Shown one piece after another: positions 42,943 through 54,446 of a DNA stretch of 64,000 nt (position 1 is its first letter; every line of letters starts with the position of its first letter). The translations under genes and the position numbers were made by a program. The stretch covers positions 23,988,001-24,052,000 of the forward strand of contig CM032230.1 in assembly GCA_019009955.1 (NCBI GenBank). The letters run 5' to 3'. This DNA comes from Riptortus pedestris (Eukaryota; Arthropoda; Insecta; Hemiptera; Alydidae). The notes below the pieces were generated by a model that saw nothing but the letters and a program-made list of their open reading frames with translations, was not told the origin of the DNA and searched no databases.

Positions 42943-44176
42943 TTAAAAAAGTACAACACGCAGAGGCTGCCTAAACTAATCAGATTTCCCACATGAAGTT
43001 TTACAATAGATAAATCAATACATACTGGACACACTAAACACCACCTTGAATATTAGTGAATAAATACAAACGGTAATGAGAAATATTTCAGTCAATTTTA
43101 ATAACCTTCCAACGAAAAGCGTCTGAATTGTAAACAAAAAGGCGTGCCAACCTCTCAGATCAGAACAGATAAACCAGAAACCTTTTCACCAGAAAGAAAA
43201 ACAATTACTGAAATATATCTGAATATAGCATATTAATATTATTAAAATTTATTTGCTATATCTAATACTGCAATTTGTAATGAATCAGAATAATTTTTAT
43301 CTCAATCGCGCAAATTTTAATAGCCAACGAACGCAAGTAGGAGAGGGGGGGGATCAACAGAACATATTTGCATGTATCTCGTATAATAAACGTCTCTTGA
43401 AAACAATATTTGGTATGAATAAATAAATTAAGTGAATAAATACAAACGGTAATAAAAAATCTTTCCCTTCCCGGCGGGAAGCGTCTCAAATTTAAACAAA
43501 CAGGTCTGCCAAGGGCGCACTGGAAAGAGAAACAATAACTGAAACATATCAGAATAAAACATATTAATTTTATTGAAAACTATGTACTATATATAGTACT
43601 GTAATTTATAATGAATCAGAAGAATTTTTTTTCTCAATCAATTAAATTTTAGTAGTTCAAGAATTTAAGACGTAGAGGGGGTCACAAGAACACATTTGTA
43701 TGTAGCTCGTATGATAAAGGTCTCTGGAAAACAATATTTGTTATTTAAGCTTCAAATAAAGTAGTTTATTATATAACAGAGTGTTTTTTTAAGTAACACG
43801 ACTAGAAGTGGGGGTTTACTGAAGGCTGAAAACTGAAAAATTAAGAATAAATGTATGTATATAACAATAGTTATAGAACATTACATTTGCAATAAGATAC
43901 ATTCTATACAATTTCTCAATCCGGTTCATAATAGCTAAAATATTTAGAATTTTCCAAATTCTCCCTGTCTAAACCCCCTTCCTCCTCCGATTTCAGCCGT
44001 TACGAATTCGATATTTCTTTTATTTCATAAAACGATTATATATAAAATTTGGTAACGATCAGACAAAAAATGCGATCGCTAGAGCCAAAAGGCAAAATAT
44101 ATAGATTTGAAAAAATTGTTTGAAAATCGTTCCATGAGTACGACAGCTGATTGCCATTATGGTAAATCTGCTAAAA
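42943..44176 (-). mobile_element. longest TAH element, with internal duplication
   Basis: From 44176 on minus: TTTTAGCAGATTTACCATAA, a shortened head (CTCATGGAACGATTTTC) with almost no microsatellite, TTGGCTCTAGCGATCGC, GTAACGGCTGAAATCGG, the C-type CAGTTTTCAGCCTTCAGTAAA block, and then two successive passes of the B core (about 43745-43420 and 43400-43020). Each pass has GATTCATTA-AATTAC, TTTCTCTTTCC or TTTTTCTTTCTGG and CACTTAAT blocks. It ends GGGAAATCTGATTAG, GCAGCCTCTGCGT and GTACTTTTTT. About 1.23 kb, twice the usual size. It lies 340 bp upstream of the candidate exon at 44530. Confidence 0.7.
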
Positions 44177-44456
44177 TGAATTCTGTACACATAATCCACG
44201 AAATAAAGTTGTTCTCTTAATGTTCTGATCATGTGGTTTACAAACCCGATAATGTGCTGTACAATTTGGCCTCATCTCTTAGGAGGAACATATCGTTTAG
44301 AAATAATGAAAGTAGTAGAATCAGACTTAATGAGTTGTTGGCGCATTATTGTCTGCTGGCTATTTGCCGAAACGAGAAGAGGAGATACAAAGCAATTGAT
44401 GGGCCGTGGACGACTGAAGACGGTGAATCATTACCACTTGTGGTGGGGGTTAGAAT

Positions 44457-44529
44457 CAGCCAATCAGATGGCAGCTCCCCTCAGCACGTGACCCGCTCCT
44501 AAGTTCCCGCCAGTCTTCAGTGAGCAGTC
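44457..44529 (+). promoter_or_regulatory. candidate promoter of the 44.5-kb gene
   Basis: AGCCAATCAGATGGC carries a CCAAT box (44460-44464), CACGTG at 44485-44490 is a perfect E-box, and TCAGT at 44517-44521 matches the arthropod initiator. The stretch is clearly more GC-rich than its surroundings. If transcription began at that TCAGT the leader would be only about 11 bases, so the true start may be a little upstream, for example at CTCAGCA near 44480. No TATA box is evident. Confidence 0.4.
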
Positions 44530-44550
44530 ATGGGGTTGAGTGTACGGCAG
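44530..44550 (+). CDS. candidate first coding exon of a split gene (MGLSVRQ)
   Basis: ATG at 44530-44532 has a favourable context (G at -3, G at +4). An in-frame TGA at 44521-44523 makes it the first possible start of its frame. Seven codons give MGLSVRQ and end exactly at CAG/GTAAGT, a consensus donor, in phase 0. The exon at 57403 also starts in phase 0, giving MGLSVRQ-ENGVVDEEVTV and so on. I do not recognise the protein. Two overlapping + frames of 86 and 89 codons just upstream (44231-44502) may be leader or promoter DNA. The weak point is that no exon in between has been excluded. Confidence 0.45.
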
Positions 44551-45724
44551 GTAAGTCAATTTTCGAACGCAACAATTGTTTTTATTTTGTCTTAAAAATA
44601 AATTTTATCAATGAGGCATTTTTTAAATCATCAATGATTGTCCTATAAACGAAATTATTTTATCAAAACATTTTGTTTTATACAAGAAAATATATAATTT
44701 TCTTCTCAAGAAGATCGCTTATAAACATCCTTTATTATTAAATATGTACAGTTTTAGGCATAATTTTATAAAGAACATTCTTTTATAGAGATTTAAGTTA
44801 TTTATGAATATTTTTAAATTTTACAATGTTTAATTATTTTATTAACTATTTTTCAACAAATTATAGTCAAGCTGTTTTCAGATTTGAATTTTCAGCTGCA
44901 TTATTAAGATTTCATGCGAATAAATGTGAACAGTAAATTTTATATTTTTATCAAAATGAGATATTTCATTAGTAATGGAAATAAAGATATAGGTTCTTAT
45001 AATCTGACGAAATCCTTTTAATCTAAATTAATTAAGTCTAATCTTTGTTAGTGTCATTGGTATAATTTTCAAATTCATTAATAGTTTGATTTCTACAATT
45101 TTATACATCTTTTAGCTACAATGCATTGTGTTTTATGGTCTTAAAAGTATAATGTTTATCTTATTTATAAATTTAATTAAATAAAAGCAACAGATATTTG
45201 TTTATACTGTATATGTTTCATACTTAGCTGCATTGGCGGTACGTATGTTTCATTATAAATTGATTATGGGCATAGCAGGCGGATTATTAGTAAGATTTAA
45301 AAGGTTGAAAATGAGCTAGATTATTTTGCTAATGTGTTTGCCATAATTTCCTCCTTGAGAGTAGAACGTTAATAAGCCCATACAATTTGGAATTTTGTTT
45401 TCCACCACATACCTAATTTGTATGTCAAATTTTGCCTTATATTGCACCCCAGAAGATTAGTGTTGTAACTTCAAAATATATTATTACACCGTAAAATACT
45501 GTTTTATGTTGCGTATGACAGTATTCCTACGAAGTATTGAGCTTTTGTTGATGTAATGTCTTTTTCAAAGAATGATTTCCAGTTGGCGTCATAACAGCAT
45601 TCTAGTTGCAAAGAGAACTGAAAAATGACTTAAAATCCGAAAGAGTATATTTTGAAGCTACGACTCAATTCTTCGGGGAGTACGATTATGCATTTTGAGT
45701 AAGCATAGAAGTATATTGATAATG
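44551..45724. other. start of candidate 12.85-kb first intron
   Basis: Begins GTAAGTC and is strongly AT-rich, as expected for an insect intron. No exon or repeat recognised in this part. Confidence 0.4.
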
Positions 45725-46010
45725 TGTTGGCTGCCTTCTGTCAATAGTTCTCGTAATTCGTAGGGGAAGTGGTGATGACGTTATCAGCATTCTTTCAGTA
45801 TAAGTCTTACCGTCAAGTCCATTTGGAATTAAAAGTTGTGCAAATGGGTCTGTATGCCTTCGTAGTCAAGTATGAGTTTGCTAATTTTTTTTGCCATTTC
45901 GAAGTCTCGAGAGAACTACTCTCTGTTAGAATTTCTGAGACTTGATGGCCACAAGCAAATATAGTGTTCTTAGTAGTTCGTAATTTGCTGTCAGTACCTT
46001 GCACCTTGGC
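45725..46010 (-). pseudogene. LINE ORF2 RNase H tail, broken
   Basis: On minus the frame 45813-46004 gives EILTESSSLETSKWQKK then NSYLTTKAYRPICTTFNSK, followed by stops. It aligns with the 41195-41480 fragment (NSYLTTK for HTYLMTN, CTTFNSK for CSTCNII; the second Cys is mutated to Phe). Same orientation and family as the copies at 41.2 and 56.9 kb, opposite to the candidate gene. Confidence 0.6.
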
Positions 46011-46349
46011 TATGCATCTAAGATGAGGTGTTTTGTTTGTCTTTTCAAATCTTTCAGTTTCTTTTTTTGTTTCTTATGTCCACAGTTTTCCTCAGTCCTA
46101 AGCCGTCGTGTTCTAAGAACCAATAGAATGCAGTGTGTTTTTCAGAATTAAAAAGTTCTTGTATTTTTGTTTTCTGGCTATTGGCTGATTTGTGTAAATA
46201 TTTTGCAGAAGGGTACCTAAAGTTAGCGGTGCTAATTATAATGTTTGTTTTGTGTTAAGTGGGTATTCTCCAGGACCTATAGAATACCTTGGAGTATGGC
46301 TGCTAGAATGCTGTAACGCCAATTATTTAAGATACATAAACAATAAAAC

Positions 46350-46405
46350 TAAATTATTTATTAATATACACTTTAGCAACTAAGGCTAATTGGGACGGGA
46401 CGTCT
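46350..46405 (-). mobile_element. SINE 3' tail fragment
   Basis: On minus GGGACGGG and CTAATTGGGACGGGACG words resolve as CCCGTCCCAATTAGCCTTAG, TTGCTAAAGTG and ATTAATAAATAATT: the last 50 bases of the tRNA-SINE only. Confidence 0.55.
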
Positions 46406-46963
46406 ATATATATATATATGTACGTAAATATTTGTGCCCTTGTTGGATTTTTTAAAAACTGCAAGGTACTCCATTGAAATGAAATAAAATAAACATTTCC
46501 GAGGGGGGCTGGAGATTACGTGCATTTGTGGTGGCCATGCCACTCACATTTCTAAACTAGATAACTATGATGCACAAAGAATAATTTTAATATTTATCAA
46601 GTCAATAAAATATAATTTCAGTCGTTATTACATTTTAATTGATTGTTTCTTGTTCATTTTTTTTAATTACTCGTGGTTATGAATGATATAGAGTACATTA
46701 TATATTTTCCTTAATTATTTTATTGTTTTTAGTTTGATAATATCACTCAGGCTGAGAATCTGTTGCCAATTATTAGTATTATGCAGATGGAAAATATTGT
46801 GAAATTATATATTATGATCAGCGCAATTAGTTCTGGATTAAATGAACTTCAACAAGATTTCGCTGAATTCTTTTTGATTACATAAAAAAAACAAAAAAAA
46901 ACAACCAGAACATGTATTTTTATTGCAGTATTGAGGAGCTAATTTAATAAAGGGTTTTGCAAA

Positions 46964-47412
46964 TATTCGGACCAGAGCATCCGCTATCTCGGAGTTCATT
47001 TCGACACACGACTTACATGGAGGCATCATACCCATATTAAATTGCAACAAGCACCCACACGATGCACATATATACTCCTTAATAAACAAAAATACACCAC
47101 TGTACTGATTTGTGCAACACCACTTTACAATACACGCATACTCCCTATATTAGCATACGCATACCCAGTCTGGCTGTGCGTCAACAACATACACAAAAAG
47201 AGACTCCAGTCCTTCCAGAGAAAAGTACTTCGGATAGCGGCAAATGCTCCATGAGTTCTTAGGAACTGCTAAATCCACAGGGAATTGGAGGTTGCCCTTT
47301 TTTAGTTCACCTTCAACAACTTCTAAGAAAACATCATGCCTGCCTTCCCATGTCAAGTTGAGCCACCCATTATAATTTAGGTACAACGATTGAAGGACGA
47401 CAGCGTCCAAGG
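46964..47412 (+). pseudogene. Jockey-like LINE reverse transcriptase C-terminal remnant
   Basis: The frame 46964-47254 reads IRYLGVHFDTRLTWRHH, then ILPILAYAYPVWLCVNNIHK and LQSFQRKVLRIAANAP. (Y)LGV-LD-RLTW, RPxLTYA-PVW and LQ-FQ-K-LR-I-NAP are the landmarks at the end of Jockey-type RT domains. After NAP a TGA replaces the expected Trp of PWxVRN, then VLRN, another stop and IHRELEVALF still follow the family (IHR-L-V). It lacks the catalytic palm and is inactive. It lies within the candidate intron. Confidence 0.75.
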
Positions 47413-47949
47413 TTGTACCAAAATATCATAATTTTGTAAAACTTTGTGTATAATACCTGAGTATTGGGATTCTTTCTTCTTCTATTTAGGTAGTCATTGT
47501 TTGAATGTTATGGGCATTTGCGCTCACAGCTAAAAAACCCCGTAGTTTAATAAACAGATTCCCTGCGTGCAGAGAGGACACACGGGTTCGCGATACACTT
47601 CACATCGGACTTTATTCTCTACTCCTCCTTTGGAACCATATGTAACCAAGACTTAAATTAGATTTTTGTAATATAATAGTGTAACATTAATAATATTCCG
47701 TCAACCTGCGGAACCTAGCAGATGTCCCATGTGCCGGTATAACATTCTCCACCACATATTCTGTATTTATTTGAAAAAACCCGATGCGCAGAAGGGTCGG
47801 GCGGGTGGAGTGGGTCTTCTGAGGTCCTTTTTCTAAGGTACTTAGACTTTGGGAGAACCATAATTTGTAGTATTAATACTCGATGAACGTTGAATACAGA
47901 ATGTAAACAGTTTTAGCTGTATTACCCATCTTCCGGCTGTTTACATCAG
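47413..47949. other. no gene seen; one TAH 3' fragment
   Basis: Mixed DNA with a degraded TAH end at 47697-47735 and a GC-richer patch (GAAGGGTCGGGCGGGTGG) near 47800. Nothing else recognised. Confidence 0.35.
47697..47735 (-). mobile_element. decayed TAH 3' end
   Basis: CCGTCAACCTGCGG, AACCTAGCAGATGTCCCATG in + sense matches the TAH tail in reverse (CCGTCACGCAG..GC, AAACTAAGCAGATTTCCCAC) with a collapsed hairpin. Confidence 0.45.
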
Positions 47950-48100
47950 CAATCGTGAATTCATTCCTCACCTGGGCAATAGAAATTTATTTAGTGACGA
48001 ACTCATTAAATAAAATCCTTAGCCCCACCCTGGTTAGAAAATCTGTAGACTACCCTTCCCAATCAGCCTTACTAGCACAAAGCTCACGATAATAAATAAC
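47950..48100 (+). mobile_element. tRNA-derived SINE, 5' truncated
   Basis: GAATTCATTCCTCACCTGGG (remains of the B box), AATAGAAATTTATTTAGTGA, CGAACTCATTAAATAAAATC, CCCCACCCTGG, a deletion of about 15 bases, CTTCCCAATCAGCC and AATAAATAAC. Diverged tail. Confidence 0.65.
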
Positions 48101-51100
48101 ATTTAACATTTTTTATAATTAAATTAACATTTTACGTTGACTTTCATCAATTTGCTGGTGGAAAGGGATAACTCTAAATTCTATATACAAAAATTAAAAA
48201 CAAAAATTCATACATAACATGGGACATATTCATTAAATGACGGCATGAATAAGGCCCTATTACAGTTTAGGGAACTCTCCCCTCAATTATCCCTTAACTG
48301 GAACCCTCGTAAACCTTTTCCCGCTGTTGGGATTCCAGCTGATGTTTATCGTCTGTTTGCCATTGTCGTACTGAACCCCTCTCAAAGAAAAAAAAACGCG
48401 GGTACAGAATCCCTAATCTCAGAATTCCATTATGACAAAAACTCGCGGCGGGTTACAGTATTAAAGTATTACCATAAAATACCCAATCTCAACGTTACTA
48501 ACGAATCTCATTTAAATATGAATTGAAATAGTCCTAGGGTCTTAAATAATTCTCAAAATCCTTTTCAAAGGATTTGCTTATAAAAGAGGCAACCATATCT
48601 TCATCTTATTATTTGGAAAACTTCGTAGAGGTCTTTATCAGATGCGTCATCTGTATTTAATCTTGATATACACATTAGCAACACTCCCGAGGCATCATCA
48701 TTTTGAAATGAAATCGTGGAAGCTTAAAAGCATTTTGTATGTAGCAAAATACCAGAATATAAAACAAACCTTGCTTTATATTCTAGTAGTTGATTGTGAG
48801 AAAAGAGAATTATAATACAATATATTTGTCTTACATAGACTCGCAAATTAAAGAACAGAAAAACCTAAACATCGGTTTAGTTTAACTTTATTTAATTTGT
48901 TTTTTTTTTTCGTTTTCATTTATTAATACTATTTGTGGTTATCTTACTTATTTCATTATTTTATTTTATTTTATATTCCATTCTATTTTTATTTCTATTA
49001 TATGGCAATAACCATTTAAATAGTATATATTCTAAAAGTGTATTTAAACATAATCATACATGTAATATGCCATGAGGCAACGGAACATGTACTCAAATAA
49101 ATAACTTCTCATAGGGTTTCTAAAGAAGAAGAAAAATAAGGAAGAAAAAAGCTTTTAAGCTTAACAGATGAAACTGAAGTAATTTTTTCAATCTTGAGGG
49201 GAATGTACAATTACTAAATGTTATTAAATTTCCTGATTAAATGGTTAATAATATGGACATCTGATGTGTTATTCATAGTATTGAAATCAATCTATATTGA
49301 AATATTTTTTCTACAGTGAAAACTGAACCTTATGTATAGTTTTTTGCAACAAATCATGGTACGCGCCAAGTAGAAACTTTCATTAAAATAATTCTTCTGA
49401 TTGTGGATTTAAAACTCTTATGTCTTAATTTTATGAATAATTACTATTTATTGATAAATTGCTACATTCACTGAGCTAAAATGATGATAATGAGCAGCCG
49501 AATAAATTTACCTAAAACTTACAATAGAAATAACTTCATTAATAAAGTAATTTACCAGCATCAGCATTTATCTTTTTTTCGTTTAATTCGGTCATGTTTA
49601 AACAACAAAAGGAAAACATATAGTGATTAAAATAAGTAAAAGGGAAATGTTTCGAATCTGTACAGGAATAGGAAATACGTTGACCTGAATAGCTCTATTG
49701 TTTTAGTTGCTACAATGCACAAATCCACCCGAGGTAACTGACAGATTGAACTCAAAATGTTATCATGTCTTCTTGTAACGCTCAAAAAATGTACTGTTGA
49801 ACAAATTTGAAACCCAGCAATGTCGTAAGAGAGAACAATTTCGAGAGGCGTGCTTGTGACCCAGAATCTATATTGGCATATTGATTCATACGACTTACAG
49901 CCTCTATTATCAATTTGAATTTTTTATACTCGTTAATTAAAATATTTCGAAAATGGTTCTAATGGTTTTAATATTGATTGATGTTTTAAATTCTATGCCA
50001 GTGAATGTCGCATTCATTGTCAAATCCAATTTGTTGTAACATCCGGCCTTTAGTGCACAAGCCTGTAACAGCTGTAAGGTCGGCAAATTGCACGGTAGTT
50101 TATTTAAGTAGGGCATCGCTGCATTTTGTTGTCATGAGATTTCTATTTTCGTTTAATGAATGTTAATAAATCATAATCTGATCTTGGGGTATTTAAGAAA
50201 GAGAGTATTACTGAATGTTAATATTTTTATTCCCGAATCACAAATAATTACTGTGATACTGCTCTTAGAACAACTCTTACTTAAACATTTTTCAAAATAT
50301 TGTTTTTTTTGTTATTTATTAACGTTTAGTACATAAGGGTAAACAGAAAGGGTTATCTATGGGTTACTACCTTAAGTTGAGAACTTAATGGAGATATTTT
50401 CTTCTTGTTTTTTGTAATTTTAGGAATAATGTAAAAATACAAACAATTTACATAAACATGAATGCAAATAGAATTCGCAAGAACTCCTACTTCAAATAAA
50501 ACTGAAATAGATTTCAGCTCTTTCAACGTAGTTTCCACTGTTTCATGTAACTATATTAATTGATATTCAGGAATGTAATGGGGGAAAATTCAATGTTGAA
50601 GTCCAAAAAAAAAAAATATCTGTGGAAAACTAAAATCTATAAATACACTGCATATTTCAGAGGACAAACAGAAATCCTCCCTATTCTACAGCAACTTCTA
50701 AGATTTGTATGAATAATGGCAAACTTGGAAAATACTTAATTGAATGAAACTACCTCTCCTCAAAAAAAATAATTAAAGAACAAATTAAATTGAAAAAATA
50801 TGCATTCAATAATAAATCTATAATAAACTGAAAACCCATGAGATATTTTTACAATATATAAATTAAAAGAGTTTTTTCCTCAATCCATCAAGGGATATAC
50901 AAAATGTATTTGATATGAAGTTCTGTAAACGTTACTATAAGGAATGATCAAGCATATTATATTGGAAAAATGCCAAATTTTGTCATTATACTTACTCTTA
51001 TTGTAATACTTATAGGCCATTTTCAAAGACAGTGAATCCTAATAGTGACTTGGGAATATATAAGACACACAAACTCAGTGGTTGCCTCAGAAAATTGTTA

Positions 51101-51161
51101 TTTACTAACGTTCACTTTTATGCTACTAATGTTATTTGGAACGGCATATATATTGATTACC
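48101..51161. other. no gene seen; AT-rich intronic-type DNA
   Basis: A 93-codon + frame (48245-48523) begins with ATG and is not recognised. Elsewhere only short frames and homopolymer runs. No repeats of the families in this window. Confidence 0.35.
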
Positions 51162-51305
51162 ACCTTTTTTTAGGCAGGTGGTACTAAGGATTTTATTTAA
51201 TGAGTCCATTACAAAATAACTTCCTATTACGCACGTTGGAATGGAACCCTCGCTGGGGGAAGTTTTAGTATCCCCGATATTTGTTTTAACATGGCTAACC
51301 TGATC
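51162..51305 (-). mobile_element. tRNA-derived SINE fragment
   Basis: On minus: GATCAGGTTAGCCATGTTAA (head), a scrambled stretch, AGCGAGGGTTCCATTCC (B box), AATAGGAAGTTATTTTGTAA, TGGACTCATTAAATAAAATC and CCACCTGCC. Tail absent. Confidence 0.55.
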
Positions 51306-51663
51306 ACCGTTCTTTTTAAATTTTGTTCATTCAAACATGAAAATGTGTACACTTGTGAAGGGTTTAACGTTCATTGAGCCAGGTTCGATAAAATATATCA
51401 AAAGAGTGAATCAATAAAGAAAACGTTCAATAAATGTTTCACAATCCCATTGACCGAGGCCATGACTCGTTTATCATACGTTTACGATTAGGGAATTTCA
51501 TAAAATTTGGTATCAAGATACCTACCTTATTGAAGGGCCAAATGATTTATATTCATATAACATTTTTTTTAAATTCACTAAAATGGCGGTGCTGTTGTTG
51601 GCGGGGGGGGGGATTTGTGACATTCTATTACATATTTTACAAATTTTGCCATTATTAATACAT

Positions 51664-51710
<47 letters not shown>

Positions 51711-52120
51711 TACATATCTTTGAAGTTGCTAGCTCCCTATGGGAAATCTTCTAATAAGGCGAATGACAGATGAGAGTATCTGAACACTTATATACAACTC
51801 TCACGACATCCCGAACAGTTCTTACCACTTTAGAGTTGTACAAATATATCTGCCGCTTTCTTAAAGGCAAATAATATCGACAGTATACTATGAAACAGCG
51901 GATTCGTTGTATTACACAATTCTTTTAAGGTTCAACTAATGCTGAGAATACGCATTGTCTACAAACGAGTCTGTACTGCGGTCGTCAGCGATAATTACGG
52001 GGTTCAGGGAAGAAAATTGCTCTTCGAGGTCAGGAGAAGTTCCTTCGGCACGAAACATGTCTATTCTATAGCTTCAATAGCAGTTTGGTCTCTTCAAGAT
52101 TATAACTTCCCGCTCTATAT
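51306..52120. other. no gene seen; (TA)n at 51668-51708
   Basis: A poly-G run lies at 51602 and about 20 TA units at 51668-51708, without TAH flanks apart from GGGAAATCTTCTAATAAGGCG near 51740, which may be a decayed TAH tail. Frames of 68-74 codons show no motif. Confidence 0.35.
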
Positions 52121-52247
52121 AAGTCTATTGAGGTTGTACTCATGACGTCAATTTTGAAAAACTTCTTCAAATGTTCATCGATCCTACATAGTGGTCTGTT
52201 CAAAATTATATCTCTAGCGGCCTGGTTACCACTCTAGTGATCGCAAT
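52121..52247 (+). mobile_element. TAH 5' head, truncated by a second TAH head
   Basis: GTCTATTGAGGTTGTACTC, ATCGATCCTACATAG, TCTGTTCAAAATTATA, then CTCTAGTGATCGCAATTT. At that point a fresh TAH head starts. The microsatellite is nearly absent. Confidence 0.55.
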
Positions 52248-53194
52248 TTCCCTTAAGGGAAGTAAGCTATTAAGGTCTTACTCATGACGGGATTTTCGAA
52301 AAAAAAAAAAAAAAATTAAAATGTTTATCGGTCCTACCCAGGAGATGACGAAAATGAGGTCCATTCAAAATTATATATATTTGTCTGTCAAGGATCTAGC
52401 GGTCGCAAATTTTTATTTGATGGTAACCAAACACGATATTTAGTTGTTTAATGAAAAAATAAAGATCAAGTTCGTTAATGGCTGAAATCGGGCCAGTGGA
52501 AGGGGAGGGGATGGTTTGGCTGTGAATAATTTCATAAATTAGGCATACCTCCGTTACCATACGTCAGATCGTAAAATTGTGTAGAACAACTTGAATAATA
52601 GATTGCAACTTGAATACACATGTTCTATATATATTTTCTGTATAATGGATATTAACCGAGATATTTGGATTTTGTAGCTTTCATTAACCCTCAATCGAGC
52701 TCATGTTAAATTAATAATAATCTGTTATATCATGATCTACTTCATTTTAAGTAGAAATACCAAATATTGATCTCATTGAATATTGTGAGATATATGCAAA
52801 TGCGTTTAGTTGATCACACCCCCCGCCCCCTTCTTTCGTTGTTGGATTGCTGAAATTTTAGTATTAGAGATAAAAAGTACTGCACTAGCTATAGTAAATA
52901 GTTTTTAATAATATTAATGTTATATTCAGATATATTTCATTAATTGTTTTTCTTTCCAGTCTTGGATATTTCTATCTATTCAGCGCTTCGAGGTTGGCTA
53001 GCCTGTTTTTTTACAATTCAGACGTTTTCGTTGTAGAGATTATTAACTTGTAAATTGAATGAAAGATTTCTATTTACCGTTTTATTTATTCACTTAACAT
53101 TCTCGGCGGGTATCTACCAGTGGGTAGATTTATCTATTGTAAACCATCGCGTGGGAAATCTGCTTTGTTTACACTGCCCCTCCGGGATGGACTT
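52246..53194 (+). mobile_element. TAH element, long, core type B
   Basis: TTTCCCTTAAGGGAAGTAAG starts the head, followed by a 17-A run replacing part of it, CTACCCAGGAGATGACG, a short TATATATTTG, AAGTTCGTTAATGGC and a G-rich block. The B half has TTTCTTTCCAGTC, CGCTTCGAGGTTGGC, TTATTCACTTAAC and GTAGATTTATCTATTG. It ends GGGAAATCTGCTTTG, a degraded hairpin and GGACTTTTT. About 950 bp. It follows directly on a partial TAH head. Confidence 0.65.
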
Positions 53195-53829
53195 TTTGTT
53201 TGATTTCTCGTTGTCCTTCTCTTCTGTTTCATGGGTTTTCACTCTCAACACCACCTGTCCCGTTATAAAAGGAACGGATGGCGCTCAAGGTCGAATGTCC
53301 ATTCGTATTGCAAATATGTTGTCCTTTTAATTTTTAGATACATATTGTCTCGAATCATGAATATTTACCGAGATATTTGCACTTTTTTAGTCTTCAGCCT
53401 TCAGTAAATCCCCACTTTTAGTGTTCACGCTTCACCACCATGAAACGTCTTCTTCCAAGCATAAATATCAAATATTATTTTCAACAGATCTACTGGATGA
53501 GATACTTGAAAGTATGTTGCCTGATGACGTTATCATTTAGATTTTCTTTCTTGACTCGAGAATGTTTATTTATAACTTACTCGATTTTTAACCCCGTTTC
53601 AGTCAACAGTAATGATCATAATCATTATTGCCAGAAATCTGACCAGAAATTTTGGGATTTAGTGGTAGGGGTATTTGAAAATGCAAAATGTATCCGTTAT
53701 TATGAGTCTAGTTGAAGATTGCCCCAAAACCAATCTTACTGAACTATTAAAGGTGTATAACCGTTGTTCTGTTTTGTTTTTTTCCCGTAACAATTATAAG
53801 ACGAGTTTTTCCTACTTCTGCTCTATACA
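53195..53829. other. TAH-like fragments, no gene
   Basis: ATTTACCGAGATATTTGCAC, TCAGCCTTCAGTAAATCC, AAATATCAAATATTATTTTC and ATGCAAAATGTATCCG are type C TAH phrases without ends, so 53330-53720 is probably an older TAH copy. The open frames here (91, 91 and 63 codons) follow from that. Confidence 0.4.
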
Positions 53830-53955
53830 TTTTAGCAGATTTCCCTTAAGGGAAATCAGCTATTGAGGTTGTACTCATGACGGAATTTTCGACATTTTTC
53901 TTCAAATGTCCATCGATCCTACCTAGTAGATGACGAAAATGAGGTCCGTTCAAAA

Positions 53956-54015
<60 letters not shown>

Positions 54016-54446
54016 CTGTTACCGCTCTAGCGGTCGCAATTTTCGTTTGATCGTTACCAAACTCGATATTTAGTCGTTTTTTGTAAAAAGAAAGATCAAG
54101 TTCATTAATGGCTGAAATCGGACCAGTGGGAGGGGGGGTTTAGAGGGGAGGATTTTCTAAAATTTCCGTTACTATACGTCGGATCGAAAAATTGTACAGA
54201 ATCAATCTTATTGCAAATTAAATTTACTATAAATATTGTTATATACATTTATTCTCTATCTTGCATATTAACCGAGATATTTGCAATTTTATGAAATCGG
54301 GGTGGATAACGGATGAGAGTGAGTTTCCCGCCAAAAGCTAGGTCGGCCGTTTTCTTAACTCTTCGGCTCTCGTGAAATTTCTCTATTGTAAAACTACACG
54401 TGGGAAATCTGCTTAGTTTACGCAGCCCCTGCGTGACGGACGTTTT
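53830..54446 (+). mobile_element. TAH element, best reference copy, core type A
   Basis: All parts are present and close to consensus: TTTTAGCAGATTTCCC with the full palindrome GATTTCCCTTAAGGGAAATC; the head (GAGGTTGTACTCATGACGG, TCCATCGATCCTACC); (TA)n at 53958-54011; TTTGTCTGTTACCGCTC; CTGAAATCGGACCAGTGGG with a G4-capable run; ACTATACGTCGGATCG; TTAACCGAGATATTTGC; the A block; GGGAAATCTGCTTAG; ACGCAGCCCCTGCGT; and GACGGACGTTTT. 617 bp, no ORF, no flanking duplication. Confidence 0.8.
53958..54011. repeat. (TA)n microsatellite inside TAH element
   Basis: About 27 TA units between TCAAAACTG and TTTGTCTGTTACC. Confidence 0.95.

Noticed and set aside
44231..44502. 86- and 89-codon overlapping frames as a gene upstream of the candidate exon
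   Set aside because: Two overlapping frames over the same GC-rich DNA, with no motif; more likely promoter or leader sequence.
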